From NCBI GenBank assembly GCA_033782935.1, contig JAWQEG010000470.1:1922001-1986000 (forward strand): a stretch of DNA of 64,000 nucleotides, in the 5' to 3' direction. The stretch comes from Petrolisthes cinctipes. Its lineage: Eukaryota; Arthropoda; Malacostraca; Decapoda; Porcellanidae. Each line of letters opens with the position of its first letter. Position 1 is the first letter of the stretch. Position numbers and translations under genes: made by a program. Shown here piece after piece: positions 48,584 through 60,186 of this stretch. The notes below the pieces were generated by a model. The model had not been told where the DNA came from. It made no database searches and saw nothing but the letters and a program-made list of their open reading frames with translations.

Positions 48584-51500
48584 GTGTTAGAGTATTTTCA
48601 AAATACATGCTCAAAACATACTGAAAATCGATCTTTTAGGTGCCCAAAAGTCGATATGTGCATGCATCTTCTGTACCCGTTTATATCTCAAATTCTGGCC
48701 CTAAACACCCGAAAATTCGATATTTTGGGGTCCCAGAAGCGATCTGTACATGCCTACTCCGTGTTAGAGTATTTTCGAAATTCAGGCCCAAAACATGCTG
48801 AAAACCGATATTTTTGGTGCCCAAAGTCAATATGTGCATGTATCTTCTGTACCCGTTTATATCTCAAATTCAGGCTCAAAATACCCGAAAATACAATATT
48901 TTGGGGTCCCAGAAGCAATCTGTACATGCCTACTCAGTGCTAGAATATTTTCAAAATATAAGCTAAAAATATGCTAAAAATCGATCATTTAGGTGCCAAA
49001 AAGTCGATATCTCAAATTCAGTCCCAAAAAACCCGAAAATTCGATATTTTTGGGTCCCAGAAGCGATCTGTACATGCCTACTCCGTGTTAGAGTATTTTC
49101 AAAATACATGCTCAAAACATACTGAAAATCGATCTTTTAGGTGCACAAAAGTCGATATGTGCATGCATCTTCAGTACCCGTTTATATCTCAAATTCAGGC
49201 TCAAAACACCCGAAAATTCAATATTTTGGGGTCCCAGATGCAATCTGTACATGCCTACTCAGTGTTAGAGTATTTTCAAAATACAGGCACAAAACATGCT
49301 GCAAATCGATATTTTAGATGCCCAAAGTCAATATGTGCATGTATCTTCTGTACCCGTTTATATCTCAAATTCAGGCTCAAAACACCCGAAAATTCAATAT
49401 TTTGGGGTCCCAGAAGCAATCTGTACATGCCTACACAGTGCTAGAATATTTTCAAAATATAGGCTAAAAACATGCTAAAAATCGACATTTTAGGTGCCAA
49501 AAAATCGATATCTCAAATTCAGTCCCAAAACACCCGAAAATTCGATATTTAGAGGTCCCAGAAGGTATCTGTACATGCCTACTCCGTGTTAGAGTATTTT
49601 CAAAATACAGGCCAAAAACATACTGAAAATCGATCTTTTAGGTGCCCAAAAGTCGATATGTGCATGCATCTTCTGTACTCGTTTATATCTCAAATTCTGG
49701 CCCTAAACACCCGAAAATTCGATATTTAGTGGTCCCAGAAGCGATCTGTACATGCCTACTCCGTGTTAGAGTATTTTCAAAATACAGGCCCAAAACATGC
49801 TGAAAATCGATATTTTAGATGCCCAAAGTCAATATGTGCATGTATCTTCTGTACCCGTTTATATCTCAAATTCAGGCTCAAAACACCCGAAAATTCAATA
49901 TTTTGGGGTCCCAGAAGCAATCTGTACATGCCTACCCAGTGCTAGAATATTTTCAAAATATAGGCTAAAAACATGCTAAAAATCGACATTTTAGGTGCCA
50001 AAAAATCGATATATCAAATTCAGTCCCAAAACACCCGAAAATTCGATATTTAGAGGTCCCAGAAGGTATCTGTACGTGCCTACTCCGTGTTAGAGTATTT
50101 TCAAAATACAGGCCAAAAACATACTGAAAATCGATCTTTTAGGTGCCCAAAAGTCGATATGTGCATGCATCTTCAGTACCCGTTTATATCTCAAATTCAG
50201 GCTCAAAACACCCGAAAATTCGATATTTTGGGGTCCCAGAAGCGATCTGTACATGCCTACTCCGTGTTAGAGTATTTTCAAAATTCAGGCCCAAAACATG
50301 CTGAAAATCGATATTTTTGGTGCCCAAAGTCAATATGTGCATGTATCTTCTGTACCCGTTTACATCTCAAATTCAGGCTCAAAACAACCGAAAATTCAAT
50401 ATTTTGGGGTCCCAGAAGCAATCTGTACATGCCTACTCAGTGCTAGAATATTTTCAAAATATAGGCTAAAAACATGCTAAAAATCGATCTTTTAGGTGCC
50501 AAAAAGTCGATATCTCAAATTCAGTCCCAAAACACCCGAAAATTCGATATTTAGGGGTCCCAGAAGCGATCTGTACATGCCTACTCCGTGTTAGAGTATT
50601 TTCAAAATACATGCTCAAAACATACTGAAAATCGATCTTTTAGGTGCCCAAAAGTCGATATGTGCATGCATCTTCTGTACCCGTTTATATCTCAAATTCT
50701 GGCCCTAAACACCCGAAAATTCGATATTTTGGGGTCCCAGAAGCGATCTGTACATGCCTACTCCATGTTAGAGTATTTTCAAAATTCAGGCCCAAAACAT
50801 GCTGAAAATCGATATTTTTGGTGCCCAAAGTCAATATGAGCATGTATCTTCTGTACCCGTTTATATCTCAAATTCAGGCTCAAAAAACCCGAAAATTCAA
50901 TATTTTGGGGTCCCAGAAGCAATCTGTACATGCCTACTCAGTTGCTAGAATATTTTCAAAATATAGGCTAAAAACATGCTAAAAATCGACATTTTAGGTG
51001 CCAAAAAGTCGATATCTCAAATTCAGTCCGAAAACACCCGAAAATTCGATATTTAAAGGTCCCAGAAGGTATCTCTACATGCTTACTCAGTGTTAGAGTA
51101 TTTTCAAAATACATGCTCAAAACATACTGAAAATCGATCTTTTAGGTGCCCAAAAGTCGATATGTGCATGCATCTTCTGTACCCGTTTATATCTCAAATT
51201 CGTGCCCTAAACAATCGAAAATTCGATATTTTGGGGTCCCAGAAGCGATCTGTACATGCCTACTCCGTGTTAGAGTATTTTCGAAATTCAGGCCCAAAAC
51301 ATGCTGAAAACCGATATTTTTGGTGCCCAAAGTCAATATGTGCATGTATCTTCTGTACCCGTTTATATCTCAAATTCAGGCTCAAAATACCCGAAAATTC
51401 AATATTTTGGGGTCCCAGAAGCAATCTGTACATGCCTACTCAGTGCTAGAATATTTTCAAAATATAGGCTAAAAATATGCTAAAAATCGATCATTTAGGT

Positions 51501-52081
51501 GCCAAAAAGTCGATATCTCAAATTCAGTCCCAAAAAACCCGAAAATTCGATATTTAGGGGTTACAGAAGCGATCTGTACATGCCTACTCCGTGTTAGAGT
51601 ATTTTCAAAATACATGCTCAAAACATACTGAAAATCGATCTTTTAGGTGCACAAAAGTTGATATGTGCATGCATCTTCAGTACCCGTTTATATCTCAAAT
51701 TCAGGCTCAAAACACCCGAAAATTCAATATTTTGGGGTCCCAGATGCAATCTGTACATGCCTACTCAGTGTTAGAGTATTTTCAAAATACAGGCCCAAAA
51801 CATGCTGAAAATCGATATTTTAGATGCCCAAAGTCAATATGTGCATGTATCTTCTGTACCCGTTTATATCTCAAATTCAGGCTCAAAACACCCGAAAATT
51901 CAATATTTTGGGGTCCCAGAAGCAATCTGTACAGTGCTAGAATATTTTCAAAATATAGGCTAAAAACATGCTAAAAATCGATCTTTTAGGTGCCAAAAAG
52001 TCGATATCTCAAATTCAGTCCCAAAACACCCGAAAATTCGATATTTAGGGGTCCCAGAAGCGATCTGTACATGCCTACTCC
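47582..52081. repeat. Tandem duplication with a 2505/2506-bp period
   Basis: Copy 1 is 47582-50086 (five LLS blocks starting at 47582, 48083, 48584, 49085 and 49586). Copy 2 is 50087-52081 (50087, 50588, 51090 and 51591). Shared markers are TTTACATCTC, AAAACAACCG, TATTTTCGAAATTC, GAAAACCGATATTTTTGG, CTCAAAATACCCG, ATCGATCATTTAGG and CCCAGATGCAATC. The GTACGTGCC S tail precedes each copy (47569, 50074). An extra T in CAGTTGCTAG (50941) makes the 50588 block 502 bp. Confidence 0.9.
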
Positions 52082-53900
52082 GTGTTAGAGAATTTTCTCA
52101 AAATACATGCTTAAAACATACTGAAAATCGATCTTTTAGGTTCCCAAAAGTCGATATGTGCATGCATCTTCTGTACCCGTTTATATCTCAAATTCTGGCC
52201 CTAATCACCCGAAAATTCGATATTTTGGGGTCCCAGAAGCGATCTGTACATGCCTACTCCGTGTTAGAGTATTTTCAAAATTCACCCCCAAAACATGCTG
52301 AAAATCGATATTTTTGGTGCCCAAAGTCAATATGTGCATGTATCTTCTGTACCCGTTTATATCTCAAATTCAGGCTCAAAACACCCGAATATTCAATATT
52401 TTGGGGTCCCAGAAGCAATCTGTACATGCCTACTCAGTGCTAGAATATTTTCAAAATATAGGCTAAAAACATGCTAAAAATCGATCTTTTAGGTGCCAAA
52501 AAGTCGATATCTCAAATTCAGTCCCAAAACACCCGAAAATTCGATATTTAGGGGTCCCAGAAGCGATCTGTACATGCCTACTCCGTGTTAGAGTATTTTC
52601 AAAATGCATGCTCAAAACATACTGAAAATCGATCTTTTAGGTGCACAAAAGTCGATATGTGCATGCATCTTCAGTACCCGTTTATATCTCAAATTCAGGC
52701 TCAAAACACCCGAAAATTCAATATTTTGGGGTCCCAGAAGCAATCTGTACATGCCTACTCAGTGTTAGAGTATTTTCAAAATTCAGGCCCAAAACATGCT
52801 GAAAATCGATATTTTAGATGCCCAAAGTCAATATGTGCATGTATCTTCTGTACCCGTTTATATCTCAAATTCAGGCTCAAAACACCCGAAAATTCAATAT
52901 TTCGGGGTCCCAGAAGCAATCTGTACATGCCTACACAGTGCTAGAATATTTTCAAAATATAGGCTAAAAACATGCTGAAAATCGATATTTTAGGTGCCAA
53001 AAAATCGATATCTCAAATTCAGTCGCAAAACACCCGAAAATTCGATATTTAGAGGTCACAGAAGCAATCTGTACAGTGCTAGAATATTTTCAAAATATAG
53101 GCTAAAAACAAGCTAAAAATCGATCTTTTAGGTGCCAAAAAGTCGATATCTCAAATTCAGTCCCCAAACACCCGAAAATTCGATATTTAGGGGTCCCAGA
53201 AGCGATCTGTACATGCCTACTCCGTGTTAGAGTATTTTCAAAATACATGCTCAAAACATACTGAAAATCGATCTTTTAGGTGCACAAAAGTCGATATGTG
53301 CATGCATCTTCAGTACCGGTTTATATCTCAAATTCAGGCTCAAAACACCAGAAAATTCGATATTTTGGGGTCCCAGAAGCGATCTGTACATGCCTACTCC
53401 GTGTTAGAGTATTTTCAAAATTCAGGCCCAAAACATGCTGAAAATCGATATTTTTGGTGCCCAAAGTCAACATGTGAATGCATCTTCAGTACCCGTTTAT
53501 ATCTCAAATTCAGGCTCAAAACACCCGAAAATTCAATATTTTGGGGTCCCAGAAACAATCTGTACATGCCTACTCAGTGTTAGAGTATTTTCAAAATACA
53601 GGCCCAAAACATGCTGAAAATCGATATTTTAGATGCCCAAAGTCAATATGTGCATGTATCTTCTGTACCCGTTTATATCTCAAATTCAGGCTCAAAACAC
53701 CCGAAAATTCAATATTTTGGTGTCCCAGAAGCAATCTGTACATGCCTACACAGTGCTAGAATATTTTCAAAATATAGGCTAAAAATATGCTAAAAATCGA
53801 CATTTTAGGTGCCAAAAAATCGATATCTCAAATTCAGTCCCAAAACACCCGAAAATTCGATATTTAGAGGTCCCAGAAGGTATCTGTACATGCCTACTCC
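52082..53900. repeat. Blocks LLS (503 bp), LLS, extra S, LLLS
   Basis: Blocks are 52082-52584 (503 bp, with AGAATTTTCTCAAAATAC), 52585-53075 (491 bp), a lone S at 53076-53223 and 53224-53900 (677 bp). The 53224 block has local changes: ACCGGTTTATATC, CACCAGAAAATTCG, and an L2a with CAACATGTGAATGCATCTTCAG, which is an L2a/L1b fusion. Confidence 0.9.
52938..53223. repeat. Two adjacent S monomers (138 + 148 bp)
   Basis: S1 (52938-53075) has the 29-bp deletion and the TTCAGTCGC body, but its tail switches to GAAGCAATCTGTACA, the L2 tail carrying the 10-bp deletion. S2 (53076-53223) is a full S with ACAAGCTAAAAATC. This is the only S-S junction in the window; everywhere else an S is followed by an L. 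The tail shows that S1 is a recombinant between an S and an L2 at half B, which removed the intervening L units. Confidence 0.92.
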
Positions 53901-56079
53901 GTGTTAGAGTATTTTCAAAATACAGGCCAAAAACATGCTCAAAATCGATGTTTTAGGTGCCCAAAAGTCGATATGTGCATGCATCTTCTGTACCCGTTTA
54001 TATCTCAAATTCTGGCCCTAAACACCCGAAAATTCGATATTTTGGGGTCCCAGAAGCGATCTGTACATGCCTACTCCGTGTTAGAGTATTTTCAAAATTC
54101 AGGCCCAAAACATGCTGAAAATCGATATTTTTGGTGCCCAAAGTCAATATGTGCATGTATCTTCTGTACCCGTTTATATCTCAAATTCAGGCTCAAAACA
54201 CCCGAAAATTCAATATTTTGGGGTCCCAGAAGCAATCTGTACATGCCTACTCAGTGCTAGAATATTTTCAAAATATAGGCTAAAAACATGCTAAAAATCG
54301 ATCTTTTAGGTGCCAAAAAGTCGATATCTCAAATTCAGTCCCAAAACACCCGAAAATTCGATATTTAGGGGTCCCAGAAGCGATCTGTACATGCCTACTC
54401 CGTGTTAGAGTATTTTCAAAATACATGCTCAAAACATACTGAAAATCGATCTTTTAGGTGCACAAAAGTCGATATGTGCATGCATCTTCAGTACCCGTTT
54501 ATATCTCAAATTCAGGCTCAAAACACCCGAAAATTCGATATTTTGGGGTCCCAGAAGCAATCTGTACATGCCTACTAAGTGTTAGAGTATTTTCAAAATA
54601 CAGGCCCAAAACATGCTGAAAATCTATATCTCAGATGCCCAAAGTCAATATGTGCATGTATCTTCTGTACCCGTTTATATCTCAAATTCAGGCTCAAAAC
54701 ACCCGAAAATTCAATATTTTGGGGTCCCAGAAGCAATCTGTACATGCCTACACAGTGCTAGAATATTTTCAAAATATAGGCTAAAAACATGCTAAAAATC
54801 GACATTTTAGGTGCCAAAAAATCGATATCTCAAATTCAGTCCCAAAACACCCGAAAATTCGATATTTAGAGGTCCCAGAAGGTATCTGTACATGCCTACT
54901 CCGTGTTAGAGTATTTTCAAAATACAGTCCAAAAACATACTGAAATCGATCTTTTAGGTGCCCAAAAGTCGATATGTGCATGCATCTTCTGTACCCGTTT
55001 ATATCTCAAATTCTGGCCGTAAACACCCGAAAATTCGATATTTTGGGGTCCCAGAAGCGATCTGTACATGCCTACTCCGTGTTAGAGTATTTTCGAAATT
55101 CAGGCCCAAAACATGCTGAAAATCAATATTTTTGGTGCCCAAAGTCAATATGTGCATGTATCTTCTGTACCCGTTTATATCTCAAATTCTGGCCGTAAAC
55201 ACCCGAAAATTCGATATTTTGGGGTCCCAGAAGCGATCTGTACATGCCTACTCCGTGTTAGAGTATTTTCAAAATTCAGGCCCAAAACATGCTGAAAATC
55301 GATATTTTTGGTGCCCAAAGTCAATATGTGAATGTATCTTCTGTACCCGTTTATATCTCAAATTCAGGCTCAAAACACCCGAAAATTCAATATTTTGGGG
55401 TCCCAGAAGCAATCTGTACATGCCTACACAGTGCTAGAATATTTTCAAAATATAGGCTAAAAACATGCTAAAAATCGATCTTTTAGGTGCCAAAAAGTCG
55501 ATATCTCAAATTCAGTCCCAAAACACCCGAAAATTCGATATTTAGGGGTCCCAGAAGCGATCTGTACATGCCTACTCCGTGTTAGAGTATTTTCAAAATA
55601 CATGCTCAAAACATACTGAAAATCGATCTTTTAGGTGCACAAAAGTCGATATGTGCATGCATCTTCAGTACCCGTTTATATCTCAAATTCAGGCTCAAAA
55701 CACCCGAAAATTCAATATTTTGGGGTCCCAGAAGCAATCTGTACATGCCTACTCAGTGTTAGAGTATTTTCAAAATACAGGCCCAAAACATGCTGAAAAT
55801 CGATATTTTAGATGCCCAAAGTCAATATGTGCATGTATCTTCTGTACCCGTTTATATCTCAAATTCAGGCTCAAAACACCTGAAAATTCAATATTTTGGG
55901 GTCCCAGAAGCAATCTGTACATGCCTAAACAGTGCTAGAATATTTTCAAAATATAGGCTAAAAACATGCTAAAAATCGACATTTTAGGTGCCAAAAAATC
56001 GATATTTCAAATTCAGTCCCAAAACACCCGAAAATTCGATATTTAGAGGTCCCAGAAGGTATCTGTACATGCCTACTCC
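53901..56079. repeat. Blocks LLS, LLS, LLLS, LLS
   Basis: Blocks start at 53901, 54402, 54903 (676 bp) and 55579. The 54903 block has CTGAAATCGATC (one A lost) and two L units carrying CTGGCCGTAAACACCC (55017 and 55193), a private duplicate of an L1a second half inside one block. The 53901 L1a carries ATGCTCAAAATCGATGTTTTAGG, the founder variant of the 992-bp HOR that follows. Confidence 0.9.
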
Positions 56080-59055
56080 GTGTTAGAGTATTTTCAAAAT
56101 ACAGGCCAAAAACATGCTCAAAATCGATGTTTTAGGTGCCCAAAAGTCGATATGTGCATGCATCTTCTGTACCCGTTTATATCTCAAATTCTGGCCCTAA
56201 ACACCCGAAAATTCGATATTTTGGGGTCCCAGAAGCGATCTGTACATGCCTACTCCGTGTTAGAGTATTTTCAAAATACAGGCCAAAAACATGCTGAAAA
56301 TCGATATTTTTGGTGCCCAAAGTCAATATGTGCATGTATCTTCTGTACCCGTTTATATCTCAAATTCAGGCTCAAAACACCCGAAAATTCAATATTTTGG
56401 GGTCCCAGAAGCAATCTGTACAGTGCTAGAATATTTTCAAAATATAGGCTAAAAACATGCTAAAAATCGATCTTTTAGGTGCCAAAAAGTCGATATCTCA
56501 AATTCAGTCCCCAAACACCCGAAAATTCGATATTTAGGGGTCCCAGAAGCGATCTGTACATGCCTACTCCGTGTTAGAGTATTTTCAAAATACATGCTCA
56601 AAACATACTGAAAATCGATCTTTTAGGTGCACAAAAGTCGATATGTGCATGCATCTTCAGTACCAGTTTATATCTCAAATTCAGGCTCAAAACACCAGAA
56701 AATTCGATATTTTGGGGTCCCAGAAGCGATCTGTACATGCCTACTCAGTGTTAGAGTATTTTCAAAATACAGGCCCAAAACATGCTGAAAATCGATATTT
56801 TAGATGCCCAAAGTCAATATGTGCATGTATCTTCTGTACCCGTTTATATCTCAAATTCAGGCTCAAAACACCCAAAAATTCAATATTTTGGGGTCCCAGA
56901 AGCAATCTGTACATGCCTACACAGTGCTAGAATATTTTCAAAATATAGGCTAAAAACATGCTAAAAATCGACATTTTAGGTGCCAAAAAATCAATATTTC
57001 AAATTCATTCCTAAAACACCCGAAAATTCGATATTAAGAGGTCCCAGAAGGTATCTGTACATGCCTACTCCGTGTTAGAGTATTTTCAAAATACAGGCCA
57101 AAAACATGCTCAAAATCGATGTTTTAGGTGCCCAAAAGTCGATATGTGCATGCATCTTCTGTACCCGTTTATATCTCAAATTCTGGCCCTAAACACCCGA
57201 AAATTCGATATTTTGGGGTCCCAGAAGCGATCTGTACATGCCTACTCCGTGTTAGAGTATTTTCAAAATTCAGGCCCAAAACATGCTGAAAATCGATATT
57301 TTTGGTGCCCAAAGTCAATATGTGCATGTATCTTCTGTACCCGTTTAAATCTCAAATTCAGGCTCAAAACACCCGAAAATTCAATATTTTGGGGTCCCTG
57401 AAGCAATCTGTACAGTGCTAGAATATTTTCAAAATATAGGCTAAAAACATGCTAAAAATCGATCTTTTAGGTGCCAAAAAGTCGATATCTCAAATTCAGT
57501 CCCCAAACACCCGAAAATTCGATATTTAGGGGTCCCAGAAGCGATCTGTACATGCCTACTCCGTGTTAGAGTATTTTCAAAATACATGCTCAAAACATAC
57601 TGAAAATCGATCTTTTAGGTGCACAAAAGTCGATATGTGCATGCATCTTCAGTACCCGTTTATATCTCAAATTCAGACTCAAAACACCCGAAAATAAGAT
57701 ATTTTGGGGTCCCAGAAGCGATCTGTACATGCCTACTCAGTGTTAGAGTATTTTCAAAATACAGGCCCAAAACATGCTGAAAATCGATATTTTAGATGCC
57801 CAAAGTCAATATGTGCATGTATCTTCTGTACCCGTTTATATCTCAAATTCAGGCTCAAAACACCCGAAAATTCAATATTATGGGGTCAAAGAAGCAATCT
57901 GTACATGCCTACACAGTGCTAGAATATTTTCAAAATATAGGCTAAAAACATGCTAAAAATCGACATTTTAGGTGCCAAAAAATCGATATCTCAAATTCAG
58001 TCCCAAAACACCCGAAAATTCGATATTTAGAGGTCCCAGAAGGTATCTGTACATGCCTACTCCGTGTTAGAGTATTTTCAAAATACAGGCCAAAAACATG
58101 CTCAAAATCGATGTTTTAGGTGCCCAAAAGTCGATATGTGCATGCATCTTCTGTACCCGTTTATATCTCAAATTCTGGCCCTAAACACCCGAAAATTCGA
58201 TATTTTGGGGTCCGAGAAGCGATCTGTACATGCCTACTCCGTGTTAGAGTATTTTCAAAATTCAGGACCAAAACATGCTGAAAATCGATATTTTTGGTGC
58301 CCAAAGTCAATATGTGCATGTATCTTCTGTACCCGTTTATATCTCAAATTCAGGCTCAAAACACCCGAAAATTCAATATTTTGGGGTCCCAGAAGCAATC
58401 TGTACAGTGCTAGAAAATTTTCAAAATATAGGCTAAAAACATGCTAAAAATCTATCTTTTAAGTGCCAAAAAGTCGATATCTCAAATTCAGTCCCAAAAC
58501 ACCCGAAAATTCGAAATTTAGGGGTCCCAGAAGCGATCTGTACATGCCTACTCCGTGTTAGAGTATTTTCAAAATACATGCTCAAAACATACTGAAAATC
58601 GATCTTTTAGGTGCACAAAAGTCGATATGTGCATGCATCTTCAGTACCCGTTTATATCTCAAATTCAGGCTCAAAACACCCGAAAATTCAATATTTTGGG
58701 GTCCCAGAAGCATTCTGTACATGCCTACTCAGTGTTAGAGTATTTTCAAAATACAGGCCCAAAACATGCTGAAAATCGATATTTTAGATGCCCAAAGTCA
58801 ATATGTGCATGTATCTTCTGTACCCGTTTATATCTCAAATTCAGGCTCAAAACACCCGAAAATTCAATATTTTGGGGTCCCAGAAGCAATCTGTACATGC
58901 CTACACAGTGCTAGAATATTTTCAAAATATAGGCTAAAAACATGCTAAAAATCGACATTTTAGGTGCCAAAAAATCGATATATCAAATTCAGTCCCAAAA
59001 CACCCGAAAATTCGATATTTAGAGGTCCCAGAAGGTATCTGTACATGCCTACTCC
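56080..59055. repeat. Three copies of a 992-bp HOR (LLS 491 + LLS 501)
   Basis: Units are 56080-57071, 57072-58063 and 58064-59055. Each pairs an 'a' block that has lost 10 bp at its L2-S boundary with a 'b' block. The L1a marker ATGCTCAAAATCGATG occurs near 56113, 57105 and 58097, exactly 992 bp apart. Individual copies have their own changes, such as GGTCAAAGAAGC (57886), GAAAATAAGATATTTTGG (57692) and CGAAATTTAGGGG (58513). Confidence 0.92.
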
Positions 59056-60186
59056 GTGTTAGAGTATTTTCAAAATACATGCTCAATACATACTGAAAAT
59101 CGATCTTTTAGGTGCACAAAAGTCGATATGTGCATGCATCTTCAGTACCCGTTTATATCTCAAATTCAGGCTCAAAACACCCGAAAATTCAATATTTTGG
59201 GGTCCCAGAAGCAATCTGTACAGTGCTAGAATATTTTCAAAATATAGGCTAAAAACATGCTAAAAATCTATCTTTTAAGTGCCAAAAAGTCGATATCTCA
59301 AATTCAGTCCCAAAACACCCGAAAATTCGATATTTAGGGGTCCCAGAAGCGATCTGTACATGCCTACTCCGTGTTAGAGTATATTCAAAATACATGCTCA
59401 AAACATACTGAAAATCGATCTTTTAGGTGCACAAAAGTCGATATGTGCATGCATCTTCAGTACCCGTTTATATCTCAAATTCAGGCTCAAAACACCCGAA
59501 AATTCAATATTTTGGGGTCCCAGAAGCAATCTGTACATGCCTACTCAGTGTTAGAGTATTTTCAAAATACAGGCCCAAAACATGCTGAAAATCGATATTT
59601 TAGATGCCCAAAGTCAATATGTGCATGTATCTTCTGTACCCGTTTATATCTCAAATTCAGGCTCAAAACACCCGAAAATTCAATATTTTGGGGTCCCAGA
59701 AGCAATCTGTACATGCCTACACAGTGCTAGAATATTTTCAAAATATAGGCTAAAAACATGCTAAAAATCGACATTTTAGGTGCCAAAAAATCGATATATC
59801 AAATTCAGTCCCAAAACACCCGAAAATTCGATATTTAGAGGTCCCAGAAGGTATCTCTACATGCCTACTCCGTGTTAGAGTATTTTCAAAATACATGCTC
59901 AAAACATAATGAAAATCGATCTTTTAGGTGCACAAAAGTCGATATGTGCATGCATCTTCAGTACCCGTTTATATCTCAAATTCAGGCTCAAAACACCCGA
60001 AAATTCAATATTTTGGGGTCCCAGAAGCAATCTGTACAGTGCTAGAATATTTTCAAAATATAGGCTAAAAACATGCTAAAAATCTATCTTTTAAGTGCCA
60101 AAAAGTCGATATCTCAAATTCAGTCCCAAAACACCCGAAAATTCGATATTTAGGGGTCCCAGAAGCGATCTGTACATGCCTACTCC
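58555..60186. repeat. Two tandem copies of an 816-bp HOR (LLS 501 + LS 315)
   Basis: Copies are 58555-59370 and 59371-60186; a third copy is at 61493-62308. Each is an L1b-L2b-Sb block followed by a dimer made of L1b with the 10-bp deletion plus S. The S variant ATCTATCTTTTAAGTGCC recurs at 58450, 59266, 60082 and 62203. Confidence 0.92.

Noticed and set aside
48971..49444. 157-codon open frame crossing an S and two L units
   Set aside because: A by-product of an S with local changes followed by L1b; no domain, start context or conservation beyond the repeat itself.
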